From Alphaproteobacteria bacterium (GTDB lineage Bacteria > Pseudomonadota > Alphaproteobacteria > Thalassobaculales > Thalassobaculaceae), in contig JANSYC010000019.1 of the NCBI GenBank assembly GCA_024742605.1, positions 1 through 60,675 of the forward strand: 60,675 nucleotides of DNA. The letters run 5' to 3'. The notes under the pieces were generated by a model. That model did no database searches. It had not been told where the DNA came from and worked only from the letters and a program-made list of their open reading frames with translations. Within the stretch, counting starts at the first letter, position 1, and the number at the start of each line of letters is the position of its first letter. The translations under genes were made by a program, and so were the position numbers. Of this stretch, positions 30,409 through 39,127 are shown in pieces.

Positions 30409-31374
30409 ATGGGTAAGCTTGTCGACGGTGTCTGGCATGATAAGGACCCGGTCAATCCGACCGACGGGTCGGGCGCCTTTCAGCGCAAGGGCAGTGCCTT
30501 CCGCGACTGGATTGAGGATCGTGACGGGGCGAAATTCCCGCCGGAAACGGGACGCTACCACCTGTATGTGGCCTATGCCTGCCCCTGGGCGCACCGCGCG
30601 CTCATCATGCGGAGCCTCAAAGGTCTTGAAGAGATGATCTCGGTGTCGGTCGTCACGCCGCTGATGCTCGAAAAGGGCTGGTCGTTCAGCGCAGAACAGC
30701 CGGACCATCTCTTTGGCGTCGACCATCTTCACCAGATTTATCAGAAGGCTGATCTCGCCTATACCGGCAAGGTCACGGTTCCGGTCCTGTGGGACAGGGT
30801 CGAAGGTACGATAGTCTCCAATGAAAGCGCCGAAATCATCCGCATGTTCAACTCCGCTTTCGACCGTCTGGGAGCCAAGCCCGGCGACTACTATCCTGCG
30901 GACCTGCGCGACGAGATCGATACCGTGAACGCGCGTATCTACGACACCGTCAATAACGGGGTCTACCGCAGCGGTTTCGCCCGCAAGCAGGAGGCCTATG
31001 AAGAGGCCTACGATGCGCTGTTCGACACGCTCGATTGGCTGGAGGACCGTCTATCCGAAAATCGCTATCTGATGGGCAGCCGGATCACCGAGGCGGATTG
31101 GCGCCTGTTCCCGACCCTGTTCCGGTTTGACCCAGTCTATCACGGTCACTTCAAATGCAATCGCAACCGGCTGATCGAGTTTCCCAATCTCTGGTCCTAT
31201 ACCCGCGAACTCTATCAGTGGCCGGGAATCTCCGAGACATTGAATCTCGCCCAGACCAAGCAGCACTACTACGGCAGTCATGAAAGCGTGAACCCGACGC
31301 GGATCGTGTCCAAGGGCCCGGAGATCGACTACCTCGCGCCACACGACCGGGACCGTCTGAAAGCGGCCGCCTAA
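30409..31374 (+). CDS. Glutathionyl-hydroquinone reductase (YqjG-type glutathione transferase)
   Basis: A 321-residue omega-class glutathione transferase that removes glutathione from glutathionyl-hydroquinones. The active-site Cys58 lies in YVAYACPWAHRALI, the segment VPVLWDRVEGTIVSNESAEIIRMFN is typical, and the C-terminal part has SRITEADWRLFPTLFRFD. Start ATG 30409 gives the family start GKLVDGVWHD; an in-frame ATG at 30373 is possible. It is divergent from the PKHD hydroxylase gene. Confidence 0.92.
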   Translation: MGKLVDGVWHDKDPVNPTDGSGAFQRKGSAFRDWIEDRDGAKFPPETGRYHLYVAYACPWAHRALIMRSLKGLEEMISVSVVTPLMLEKGWSFSAEQPDHLFGVDHLHQIYQKADLAYTGKVTVPVLWDRVEGTIVSNESAEIIRMFNSAFDRLGAKPGDYYPADLRDEIDTVNARIYDTVNNGVYRSGFARKQEAYEEAYDALFDTLDWLEDRLSENRYLMGSRITEADWRLFPTLFRFDPVYHGHFKCNRNRLIEFPNLWSYTRELYQWPGISETLNLAQTKQHYYGSHESVNPTRIVSKGPEIDYLAPHDRDRLKAAA

Positions 31375-31478
31375 GCGACACCGGTTCTGGCACGGCGTTT
31401 GCTTTTTCTCTTTATCACGGGAAACGAAGGCCTTGTCGGGCAACCGGCGGGTCTTCTCACGAAGATGGGAGATTGACC

Positions 31479-32207
31479 ATGTCGCTTACCGCAGCTCTCA
31501 AAAAAGGCTTGTCGGTCGCCAATACCGGTAGCGCGTTGAGCGATGATTGGGATCCGTATCCGGATCAACCCGACCAAGGCAAGCCGGTGAGCCGCACGAA
31601 TGCGGCTGTTGTCCGGTCTACGTCCGCTCAGAAAGCTCAGCCGAAACCGGCGGAATCCGCACCGGGAACCAAAGGATCCCTGCGCAAGAGCGGTGCCCTC
31701 AAAGCGATTGATGGTGCCAAAATCGAACCCGCGGCTCAGGCCTTGAAGCCGGCGGCTACGCCAGTTCAGCGCCCTGCCGCCCCGTTGCGCCGCGCGGCGA
31801 ATCAGCCCGGCCCGGCCTTGAAGTCAGAGCGGGTCCAGGACGACAAGCGCGCCAACTGGCTCGGCACGGCCGGCGTCGCGGTTGGCCACGTCAACCCGGC
31901 ACAATATGCCCGGGAGTTCGACCGGTTCGCTGCCGATGAAGAGCGGCGGGCGGTAACGGACACGCTGATGGATGTCCGGTCCACAGAGATTGAGGGAGTG
32001 GCGAAACTGGCGGCCCGCATCAAGGCCCGGTATCTCGCGAAGTTGCTGGACGTGGGAAATCCAGCAAAATCCGGTGTGCAGGAAACGGAAATTAAAGAAT
32101 TGGTCCGGTATCGTGAGACCTACGAGGAACTCGGACGTGGTCTGGATATGTTGAAGGCCGCGATCGAGGGCGGAGACGTTACCGTCTCCGGCATGATCCG
32201 CCGCTGA
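31479..32207 (+). CDS. Uncharacterised protein with disordered N-terminal half
   Basis: A 242-residue protein I do not recognise. Residues 1-35 include SVANTGSALSDDWDPYPDQP; about 36-125 is low-complexity Ala/Pro/Lys-rich (QKAQPKPAESAPG, LKPAATPVQRPAAPLRR), probably disordered. The C-terminal half is helical and charged (RAVTDTLMDVRSTEIEGVAK, LAARIKARYLAKLLDVGNPAK, ELVRYRETYEELGRGLDMLK). There is no signal peptide. A GGAG motif lies seven bases upstream of ATG 31479. A strong terminator follows, so this is a monocistronic unit or the end of one with the transferase gene. Confidence 0.7.
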   Translation: MSLTAALKKGLSVANTGSALSDDWDPYPDQPDQGKPVSRTNAAVVRSTSAQKAQPKPAESAPGTKGSLRKSGALKAIDGAKIEPAAQALKPAATPVQRPAAPLRRAANQPGPALKSERVQDDKRANWLGTAGVAVGHVNPAQYAREFDRFAADEERRAVTDTLMDVRSTEIEGVAKLAARIKARYLAKLLDVGNPAKSGVQETEIKELVRYRETYEELGRGLDMLKAAIEGGDVTVSGMIRR

Positions 32208-32260
32208 GCTCCCCACTCTCCGGCGGATCCACTTCCGAACCCGGACTTCTCCCGGGACCT

Positions 32261-32291
32261 GAGGGCTGCTCACACGGGCAGCCCTCTTTTT
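32261..32291 (+). terminator. Rho-independent terminator
   Basis: GAGGGCTGC, loop TCACACGG, GCAGCCCTC and then TTTTT form a classic intrinsic terminator about 55 bases after the end of the uncharacterised gene at 31479-32207. Confidence 0.9.
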
Positions 32292-32673
32292 GTGTGCAGA
32301 GGACCCCGGGGATCCTGTTGAAACAGACCGTATCCGTCCGGTGGAGCAGCGGCGTTGCATGGTCCCTGATTTGACTGTCAGAGCGGTTCAACGGTAGCCC
32401 GCTTAAACCATCTTCGGCGCAGTTTCATTGTGCCGCCATTTCGGACGAGGCAGTCCTACCCGAACAACGGCGGGTTACCGAACCCGGCGGTTAGGGTGTC
32501 CGGGGATCGTGGTGAATCTGGGGGGATGTGGTTCAGAACGACAGGCCGACAGGGCGGCAGTGGGCAAAACCCGAGGCTCTAGCGTTCACCGGTGTTGTCG
32601 GCGGACAAGCCGGGTCGAGCATTTAGAGCGCTTTGGGAGCCGCGCGCACCATGTCTTCTGGCCTGAATGGTGG
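32292..32673. other. Gap without a recognisable gene
   Basis: About 380 bases between two terminators. No reading frame with coding character or ribosome site was found. A stretch around 32385-32410 (AGAGCGGTTCAACGGTAG) superficially recalls tRNA T-arm sequence but no cloverleaf can be built. It may hold an unrecognised short RNA, but nothing supports one. Confidence 0.4.
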
Positions 32674-32712
32674 ATAATAAAAAGCCCCGCCTTTCAGATG
32701 GAAAGACGGGGC
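32674..32712 (-). terminator. Rho-independent terminator for the minus-strand gene at 32737
   Basis: Read on the minus strand, GCCCCGTCTTTC, a 5-base loop CATCT, and GAAAGGCGGGGC pair with one mismatch and are followed by TTTTTATTAT. It sits 24 bases downstream of the stop codon of the 184-residue gene. Confidence 0.9.
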
Positions 32713-32736
32713 GGTTAGGTGCAGGGTCCGGGAGGG

Positions 32737-33291
32737 TCAGTTCAGCCTGACGGTCGCCGGGCTGTCGGTTTCCGTCGGGCCGTCGATTTCACGCGGTCGA
32801 TAAATCCGAAGGAAAAGCTGGGCTTGAACCCGGTGCCGATCGTGGACGCTGTCCATGAAGAGCCGTGCCTGGTGGATGTTCTCGATACATCCTCCGTCGT
32901 CCAGCCGTTCCAGGAGACAGGTGTAGCCGATTTCCTTCATGCCCTCGAATTCCTCGTCGGACATGGCAGGCGCGTGCTCCCGGAACTGCTCGGCAAAGAC
33001 TCGCGCGAAATTGGTCATCAGGTCCCGGCGCATCCTCCACGGCTTGGCGCGCAGAAAAATCGCCCATTCATCGACCGCCTCCCGAATCACCTCCGGAAGC
33101 TGATCGAACAGCAGGGACTCCGCCGTCCGCTCGTTCTGATTTGCCGGAAACTGGCGGGACCCGATCTGAATCGGACCGGCGGCCGACCCGCAAAGCTCTT
33201 TTGGTGTGCGGCGCAGCACGGCTGGGATGGGCGCGTCCAGCAGAGTATCGGGGCCGTTCGCGGCAGGCGTGATTGGGGTGAAGGTCGACAT
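32737..33291 (-). CDS. Uncharacterised protein, helical and cytosolic
   Basis: A 184-residue protein I do not recognise. It has no signal peptide or membrane segment. The central part looks alpha-helical and charged: TAESLLFDQLPEVIREAVDE, WAIFLRAKPWRMRRDLMTNF and FAEQFREHAPAMSDEEFEGM. Cysteines occur in GYTCLLERLDDGGCIENIH. ATG 33291 has GGAG eight bases upstream. It has its own terminator and an AT-rich upstream region, which suggests regulated or strong independent expression. Confidence 0.7.
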   Translation of the reverse strand: MSTFTPITPAANGPDTLLDAPIPAVLRRTPKELCGSAAGPIQIGSRQFPANQNERTAESLLFDQLPEVIREAVDEWAIFLRAKPWRMRRDLMTNFARVFAEQFREHAPAMSDEEFEGMKEIGYTCLLERLDDGGCIENIHQARLFMDSVHDRHRVQAQLFLRIYRPREIDGPTETDSPATVRLN

Positions 33292-33669
33292 ACAGTCTCT
33301 CCGCGGCTGGTTGAGTGCTCGCAGAGGACCTCGCAAGGGACAGGCCAGTAGTATTTGTATTTAACTATCTGTAAATAATATATAAAAAATTGGAATTCGT
33401 CGTCTCCAGGCAACGCTTGCCGAGCAGGCTATGGGCCTCCGGCAAGGCTTGCCGGGCCACCGGGCGCAGATGCCCCGTGCCATAAAGAAAAAAGGGGCCG
33501 CCAATTGGCGGCCCGAGTTAAGGGAGGAAACGCCCAAGAAGTCTAACAGCATGTTGGGCAGTCATGCTGCGATGCACAATATGAACAACCTTGATCGGAT
33601 TGGCAAGCCCGGGCTTACTTTGCAGATGCAAAAAATTTCACCGTCTGATGCGACCGCCCCGAGGACCCC
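33292..33669. promoter_or_regulatory. AT-rich and hairpin-rich control region between hypothetical gene and desaturase
   Basis: This 378-base gap stands out. 33357-33395 is very AT-rich (promoter-like for the minus gene). A palindrome CCGGCAAG-G-CTTGCCGG is at 33439-33455. A 20-bp perfect palindrome GGGCCGCCAA/TTGGCGGCCC is at 33495-33514; with the A-run at 33486-33493 it reads as an intrinsic terminator on the minus strand. AGGGAGG at 33521-33527 looks like a ribosome site but has no start at proper spacing. Two TGC/GCA dyads follow: TGCTGCGATGCACAA (33565) and TTTGCA-GA-TGCAAA (33619). These resemble the TGC...GCA sites described for PhaR-type regulators, which is only a suggestion. Confidence 0.5.
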
Positions 33670-34606
33670 ATGTCCAACCGCGAAGTCCGGTGGACCGCAA
33701 TCGTCCCTGGAATACGGATCGGCTGCGGTTTTTCAAGCTCGTTGGGATTGGCCGGGTCTGTTGAGACTTGCGGCGCATCTCGGGATTCTGGCAATAACGG
33801 TCGCGGTGACGGCACGTGCGCCAGGGCTCTGGTATTGGCCGGCGGCGTTCGTTCAGGGCGTCGTCATGGTTTTCCTGTTTTGTCCGCTGCATGAGACAAC
33901 TCACCGCACCTGCTTTCGATCCCGCTGGGTGAACCATGTGGTCGGGGAGGTGACCGGATTCATCATGCTGCTGCCCTATCGCTGGTACGGGGCGTTTCAC
34001 ATGGCGCACCATCGCTTCACTCAGGACCCGGAGCGGGACCCGGAACTGGCCGTCGGCAAACCGACCACTTGGACGCAATATGCAGTGCTCCTCTCGGGAG
34101 CGATCTATTGGCGGTTTGCGGTGATGGGGCTGCTGAACCGCGCCCTTGGGCGCAAGGTGGACAAGGTGTCGGCCCCCTATCTCGACGACCGGACACGCCC
34201 GCTGGTGGTACGGGAGGCGCGAATTCACCTGGGCCTGTGGGCGGCGATCGCGACCCTGTCGATTTTGACCGGATCGGGATTCGCTTTGACCTACTGGCTG
34301 ATTCCGGCCGTGCTCGGCCAGCCGGTGCTTCGACTGTATCTTCTGGCGGAGCATTGGGGCTGCCCCGCGGTTCGCGACATGTGGCAGAATACGCGCACCA
34401 TGCGGACCCTGGCACCTATTCGCTTTCTCGCCTGGAACATGCCGTTTCACGCCGAGCATCATGCGAACCCCGGCGTTCCCTTCCACCAGCTGCCGGCCTA
34501 TGCCCGCAGCCCGCTCGCCCGTCCAGAAGTGGTCGAGGACGGCTACAGTCGGTTTCACGTTGGAAGACTTCGCGATCTGGCGCGGGGTCGTGCCGGCCCG
34601 GTTTGA
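33670..34606 (+). CDS. Membrane fatty acid desaturase family protein (apparent frameshift near the start)
   Basis: Diiron membrane desaturase/hydroxylase. The three His boxes are HETTH, HMAHH and HAEHH, with LLAEHWGCP before the third. Membrane helices are at about LAAHLGILAITVAVTA, FVQGVVMVFLFCPL and IHLGLWAAIATLSIL. The best start, ATG 33670 (GAGG upstream; SNREVRWTAIVP follows), is in another frame from the main body. Removing one base of CCTGG (33706-33710) would join WTAIVP to EYGSAAVFQARWDWPGLLRLAAHLG. The main frame is open upstream (ATGs at 33551 and 33626) but without a ribosome site. Whether the protein is made normally is unclear. Confidence 0.8.
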
Positions 34607-34764
34607 CGCTGTGGCGGGGCTGCCACGCACCCGGAATGGGATTGCCTGAATTTGCGGCAACCGCCTGTGCGTTGCAACATTATTCACCAAACGGCTGTAT
34701 TTCGGGAATCATATAACCCTCTGGAATATCTCAATTCTATCCTGGAAAAGGCGCCCCCTCTGGC

Positions 34765-34780
34765 TGGCACGCGGTGTGCG
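34765..34780 (+). promoter_or_regulatory. Candidate sigma-54 promoter upstream of urtA
   Basis: TGGCACGCGGTGTGCG has GG and GC separated by ten bases and matches the -24/-12 consensus TGGCAC-N5-TTGC with one mismatch (GTGC). It lies about 48 bases before the urtA ATG. This placement fits nitrogen (NtrC-type) control known for urea transporters elsewhere. No clear NtrC site was found upstream. Confidence 0.55.
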
Positions 34781-34827
34781 GATGCAGGGCGTTGTTAGGG
34801 CGCCGAGCCCGTTACTCAGGGGGTTAA

Positions 34828-36120
34828 ATGATGACGTTTGGAAAAATGCTCCGGGGGACCGCATTCGGCCTCGCGGCGGGCATGATGTTCGCGACGGCGG
34901 CACAGGCCCAAGAAACCATCAAGGTTGGCATTCTGCATTCCTTGTCCGGGACCATGGCCATCAGCGAGACCACGCTGAAGGACGCCATGCTGATGTTGAT
35001 TGAGCAGCAGAATGCCAAGGGCGGACTGCTCGGCAAGAAGCTGGAGCCCGTCGTGGTCGATCCGGCCTCCGACTGGCCGCTTTTCGCCGAGAAGGCCCGT
35101 GAGCTGATATCCGGCTCAGGTGCCGCGGCCGTCTTCGGCTGCTGGACCAGCGTCTCCCGGAAATCCGTCCTGCCGGTTTTCGAAGAGCTGAACAACATCC
35201 TGTTCTACCCCGTCCAGTATGAGGGCGAAGAGAGCCAGCGAAACGTGTTCTACACCGGTGCCGCTCCGAACCAGCAGGCGATTCCGGCGGTCGACTATCT
35301 GGCTGCGACCGAAGGCGTGGAGCGCTGGGTGCTGGCCGGTACCGACTACGTTTACCCGCGGACCACCAACAAGATCCTCGAGACCTATCTGCTCGACAAG
35401 GGCGTGGCACCCGAGGACATCATGATCAACTACACGCCGTTCGGTCATTCCGATTGGCAGACGATCGTCGCCGAGATCAAGGCGTTCGGTTCGGCCGGCA
35501 AGAAGACGGCAGTGGTATCCACGATCAACGGTGACGCCAACGTGCCGTTCTACAAGGAACTGGCCAACCAGGGCATCAAGGCTGAGGATATTCCGGTCGT
35601 GGCGTTCTCGGTCGGTGAAGAAGAACTGGCGGGTATCGATACCGGTCCGCTGGTCGGTCATCTGGCCGCGTGGAACTACTTCATGTCCGCCCCGACACCG
35701 GAGAACGACGCCTTCATCGCCGATTGGCACAAGTTCACCGGCAGCGAGACGCGTGTGACCAACGACCCGATGGAAGCCCACTACATTGGCTTCAACATGT
35801 GGGTGAAGGCGGTCGAGGCGGCCGGCACCACGGATCCGGATGCGGTAATCGACGCCATCATCGGGGTCAGCGTTCCGAATCTGACCGGCGGATATTCGGC
35901 GATGATGCCGAACCACCACATCACCAAGCCGGTTCTGATCGGTGAAATCCAGGCTGACGGCCAGTTCGAGACCGTTTTCGAGACCCCGGGCCTGGTGGTC
36001 GGCGACGCGTGGTCCGACTACCTGCCGGACAGCAAGGATCTGATCTCCGATTGGCGGAAGCCGATGAGCTGCGGCAATTTCAACGTCGCGACCGGTAAGT
36101 GCGGCGGTAAGGGCACCTGA
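34828..36120 (+). CDS. urtA: Urea ABC transporter substrate-binding protein
   Basis: Periplasmic urea-binding protein of the HAAT/UrtA family, 430 residues. A signal peptide ends near AAQAQE (about residue 27). The UrtA-type sequence follows: TIKVGILHSLSGTMAISETT, then FGCWTSVSRKSVLPVFEELN and FYPVQYEGEESQRNVFYTG. These distinguish it from amide or branched-chain amino acid binders. ATG 34828 follows AGGGGG. It is the first gene of a urtABCDE set, although no urease genes are in the window. Confidence 0.94.
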   Translation: MMTFGKMLRGTAFGLAAGMMFATAAQAQETIKVGILHSLSGTMAISETTLKDAMLMLIEQQNAKGGLLGKKLEPVVVDPASDWPLFAEKARELISGSGAAAVFGCWTSVSRKSVLPVFEELNNILFYPVQYEGEESQRNVFYTGAAPNQQAIPAVDYLAATEGVERWVLAGTDYVYPRTTNKILETYLLDKGVAPEDIMINYTPFGHSDWQTIVAEIKAFGSAGKKTAVVSTINGDANVPFYKELANQGIKAEDIPVVAFSVGEEELAGIDTGPLVGHLAAWNYFMSAPTPENDAFIADWHKFTGSETRVTNDPMEAHYIGFNMWVKAVEAAGTTDPDAVIDAIIGVSVPNLTGGYSAMMPNHHITKPVLIGEIQADGQFETVFETPGLVVGDAWSDYLPDSKDLISDWRKPMSCGNFNVATGKCGGKGT

Positions 36121-36148
36121 TTGCCCGCTCCGTCTCGGACATAAGGCT

Positions 36149-36213
36149 CCGGACTCCCTCCAGCCAGGGGGTCCGGGTGGCCGGCCGCCGAATGTTCCCA
36201 CCCCCGCGGCCGG
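36149..36213. other. Two stem-loops between urtA and urtB
   Basis: The first is CCGGAC-T-CCCT, loop CCAGCC, AGGG-G-GTCCGG (36149-36176). The second is CCGGCCGC (36181) and GCGGCCGG (36206) around a 17-base loop. Neither has a T-run. Such hairpins behind the gene for a binding protein often raise its expression above the membrane and ATPase genes by stabilising or partly ending transcripts (inference). Confidence 0.5.
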
Positions 36214-36311
36214 ACACAACTGGGCCCTTGGTCTGAGTGAGTCAGGAGCAGTTTTTTTAAGTTTCTCATAGATTTTACAAGACTATGCGACCCACTCAAG
36301 GACAGACGAGA

Positions 36312-37988
36312 ATGGCCTTTGGGATCGGCGACTTGCCCAGAATGATCTCCGGACCTGTCGGTTTGGCATCGCGGTTGAGATCGGTGACGCTGGCTTTGAC
36401 TTTTACGGTCCTGCTCGTGATGCAGGCCGGATCCGTCCAAGCCCAAAGCAATTCGATCCAAGAGCTTGCCGCCGGTCTGGCCGGCGCGGATTTCAATGAG
36501 ACCTCCCGAATCGTCGATCAGATCGCCGCAACCGGTGATTCGGGAGCGGTTCCGTTGCTGGAAGCGCTGGTCGCGGGCGACCTGTACTACCGGAAATCCG
36601 ACAATGCGATCTTCATCGCCGAACGCGGCGGGGCCGGCTATCTGCTGACCGATCCGTTTTCCGGCGCGGCTGCCGGCGAGGCCGGGCGACGGGATGTGAC
36701 TAAGGTTCGGGTCAACAACAGTCTGCGTCGTGACATACGATCCGCGCTGGGCGGGCTCACCCTGATGAGCACGGATGCGGATGTGCGGTTGGATGCTGCG
36801 TCGGCAATCCTGAAAAGCCGGGACCCCGAAGCCATCGAGGCGCTTGATCAGGCGATCGCCGCCGAGTCCGACGACGGGGTCAAGCTGGTGATGGAGCGCG
36901 CCCGCGCGGCCGCGATCCTCAACAGTGACAGCGACGAGTCCACCAAGATCGTGGCGGTCGAGACCATCGCGCAAAAGGCCGATCAGGAAGCGCGATCCAT
37001 TTTGCTGGCGGTCGCGGAGGAGGCAGACGGCGCGTTGCGGGCGGCGATCGACAAGGCCGTCGCCTCGGTCGAAGCAAGCCTCGCCCTGTGGTCGACCGCG
37101 CAGAACATCTGGTACGGCCTTTCACTCGGCTCCGTGCTGTTGCTGGCGGCGATCGGTCTCGCGATCACGTTCGGTGTGATGGGCGTGATCAATATGGCCC
37201 ATGGCGAGATGGTGATGATCGGCGCTTATGTGACCTTCCTGGTGCAGGAAGTCATCCGAACCCAGGCGCCCTATCTGTTCGACGCCTCGCTGCTGATCGC
37301 CCTGCCGCTTGCCTTCGTGACGGCAGGATTGGTCGGGATTGCCATCGAGCAGGGGGTCATCCGCTTTCTATACGGGCGCCCCCTGGAAACCCTGCTGGCC
37401 ACCTGGGGGCTGTCGTTGATCCTGCAGCAGACCGTGCGCACCATCTTCGGTCCGACAAATCAGGAGGTCGGGGCGCCGAGCTGGATGAGCGGCGCGTTCG
37501 AATTGGGCGGGCTTACCCTGACCTACGGACGGGTCTGGATCATCGTATTCGCGCTGGTCACCTTCGCCTGCCTTGTCGTCGTCCTGCGCCGAACGTCGCT
37601 CGGGCTGCAGATGCGGGCGGTGACCCAGAACCGGCGGATGGCGGGCTCAATGGGAATCCGGACCACATGGACCGACGCGCTGACCTTCGGTCTCGGCTCC
37701 GGGATCGCGGGCATCGCGGGCGTCGCTCTCTCTCAGATTGACAATGTGAGCCCCAATCTGGGCCAGTCCTACATCATCGACAGCTTCATGGTGGTGGTGT
37801 TCGGAGGTGTGGGGAACCTGTGGGGCACTCTTGTGGGCGCCTTGTCGCTCGGCGTGCTCAACAAGTTTCTGGAGCCCTATGCGGGCGCGGTGCTGGGTAA
37901 GATCCTGGTGCTGGTCTTCATCATCCTGTTCATCCAGAAGCGCCCGCGCGGTCTGTTCGCGCTCAAGGGCCGGGCGGTCGACCAATGA
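36312..37988 (+). CDS. urtB: Urea ABC transporter permease UrtB with N-terminal periplasmic region
   Basis: First permease, 558 residues. A signal-like N-terminus (LALTFTVLLVMQAGSVQAQ) is followed by a roughly 220-residue HEAT-like region (DPEAIEALDQAIAAESDDGV, STKIVAVETIAQKADQEARS), which is typical of UrtB but absent from LivH. The LivH-type permease domain then has FGVMGVINMAHGEMVMIGAY and VVFGGVGNLWGTLVGAL. ATG 36312 is chosen because AGGA lies upstream; the frame opens at 36285. The stop overlaps the urtC start by four bases. Confidence 0.93.
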   Translation: MAFGIGDLPRMISGPVGLASRLRSVTLALTFTVLLVMQAGSVQAQSNSIQELAAGLAGADFNETSRIVDQIAATGDSGAVPLLEALVAGDLYYRKSDNAIFIAERGGAGYLLTDPFSGAAAGEAGRRDVTKVRVNNSLRRDIRSALGGLTLMSTDADVRLDAASAILKSRDPEAIEALDQAIAAESDDGVKLVMERARAAAILNSDSDESTKIVAVETIAQKADQEARSILLAVAEEADGALRAAIDKAVASVEASLALWSTAQNIWYGLSLGSVLLLAAIGLAITFGVMGVINMAHGEMVMIGAYVTFLVQEVIRTQAPYLFDASLLIALPLAFVTAGLVGIAIEQGVIRFLYGRPLETLLATWGLSLILQQTVRTIFGPTNQEVGAPSWMSGAFELGGLTLTYGRVWIIVFALVTFACLVVVLRRTSLGLQMRAVTQNRRMAGSMGIRTTWTDALTFGLGSGIAGIAGVALSQIDNVSPNLGQSYIIDSFMVVVFGGVGNLWGTLVGALSLGVLNKFLEPYAGAVLGKILVLVFIILFIQKRPRGLFALKGRAVDQ

Positions 37989-39127
37989 TCACGAAACGGC
38001 TGTTCGAGTTCACCGGCCTGCCGGGCCTTCTGATGCTTCTGGCGCTGCTGGTGCTGGCCGTCTACGTGCCGTACGCCAACCTGGTTCTGGAAAAGGGTTC
38101 GGCGTTTCACCTGGATACCTCGGCGGTCGTGCTGCTGGGCAAGTATCTGTGCTTTGCCATCCTCGCCCTGTCGATCGATCTGGTCTGGGGCTATTGCGGG
38201 ATTCTCTCGCTCGGCCACGGGGCCTTCTTCGCGCTCGGCGGCTACGCGATGGGCATGCATCTGATGCGCGAGATCGGCACGCGCGGGGTTTATGGCGATC
38301 CGATCTTGCCGGATTTCATGGTGTTCCTGAATTGGGAGGAGCTGCCCTGGTTCTGGTACGGGTTCGACCAGTTCTGGTTCGCCATGGTGATGGTGGTTCT
38401 GGCGCCGGGCAGCCTGGCGTTCGTGTTCGGGGCTCTGGCCTTCCGCAGCCGGGTGACCGGCGTCTACCTGTCGATCATCACCCAGGCGCTGACCTTCGCG
38501 CTGATGCTGGCCTTCTTCCGGAACGAGATGGGGTTTGGCGGCAACAACGGGCTGACCGACTTCAAGGATGTCCTGGGCTTCGATCTGCAGGCCCAATCGA
38601 CCCGGATCGGGCTTTACCTGCTCTCGATCCTGGCGTTGATCGCCGCATATGTCGTGTGCCGGCTGATCGTGCTGTCACGGCTCGGCAAAGTGTTGATCGC
38701 CGTGCGCGACGCGGAAAGCCGGACCCGCTTCATCGGCTACAGGGTCGAGCACTACAAACTGTTCGTCTGGACCGTTTCGGCGATGATGGCCGGGGTGGCG
38801 GGGGCGCTCTATGTGCCGCAAGTGGGGATCATCAATCCCGGTGAATTCGCCCCCGCCAACTCCATTGAGGCGGTGATCTGGGTCGCGGTCGGTGGCCGCG
38901 GCACGCTGGTCGGTGCCGTGATCGGCGGGATCGGCGTGAACATGGGCAAGAGCTATTTCACCGGCGCCATCCCGGAACTGTGGCTGTTCGCACTGGGTGG
39001 TCTGTTCGTATTCGTTACCCTGTTTCTGCCAAAGGGCATCCTGGGCCTACTGTCGAACCTGAAACGCAAGCGGGCCGCGTCGGAGCCTGATGGACCCGGG
39101 ACCGAACCGGTGAAGGAACGGGCATGA
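37985..39127 (+). CDS. urtC: Urea ABC transporter permease UrtC
   Basis: Second permease of the LivM type, 380 residues. Hydrophobic helices alternate with AILALSIDLVWGYCGILSLGHGAFFALGGYAMGMHL and the conserved FGGNNGLTDF; the C-terminal AVGGRGTLVGAVIGGIGVNM is typical of the family. It overlaps urtB by the ATGA motif and ends overlapping urtD the same way, so the set is translationally coupled. Confidence 0.94.
   Translation: MITKRLFEFTGLPGLLMLLALLVLAVYVPYANLVLEKGSAFHLDTSAVVLLGKYLCFAILALSIDLVWGYCGILSLGHGAFFALGGYAMGMHLMREIGTRGVYGDPILPDFMVFLNWEELPWFWYGFDQFWFAMVMVVLAPGSLAFVFGALAFRSRVTGVYLSIITQALTFALMLAFFRNEMGFGGNNGLTDFKDVLGFDLQAQSTRIGLYLLSILALIAAYVVCRLIVLSRLGKVLIAVRDAESRTRFIGYRVEHYKLFVWTVSAMMAGVAGALYVPQVGIINPGEFAPANSIEAVIWVAVGGRGTLVGAVIGGIGVNMGKSYFTGAIPELWLFALGGLFVFVTLFLPKGILGLLSNLKRKRAASEPDGPGTEPVKERA

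Noticed and set aside
32380-32420. tRNA-like T-arm sequence
   Set aside because: No acceptor, D or anticodon stem can be formed around it.
33638-34690. A 350-codon minus-strand frame opposite the desaturase, which the terminator-like palindrome at 33485-33514 could end
   Set aside because: It is antisense to the His-box coding sequence, its protein is Arg/Gln-rich with no family resemblance, and its stop codon is over 120 bases from the palindrome.
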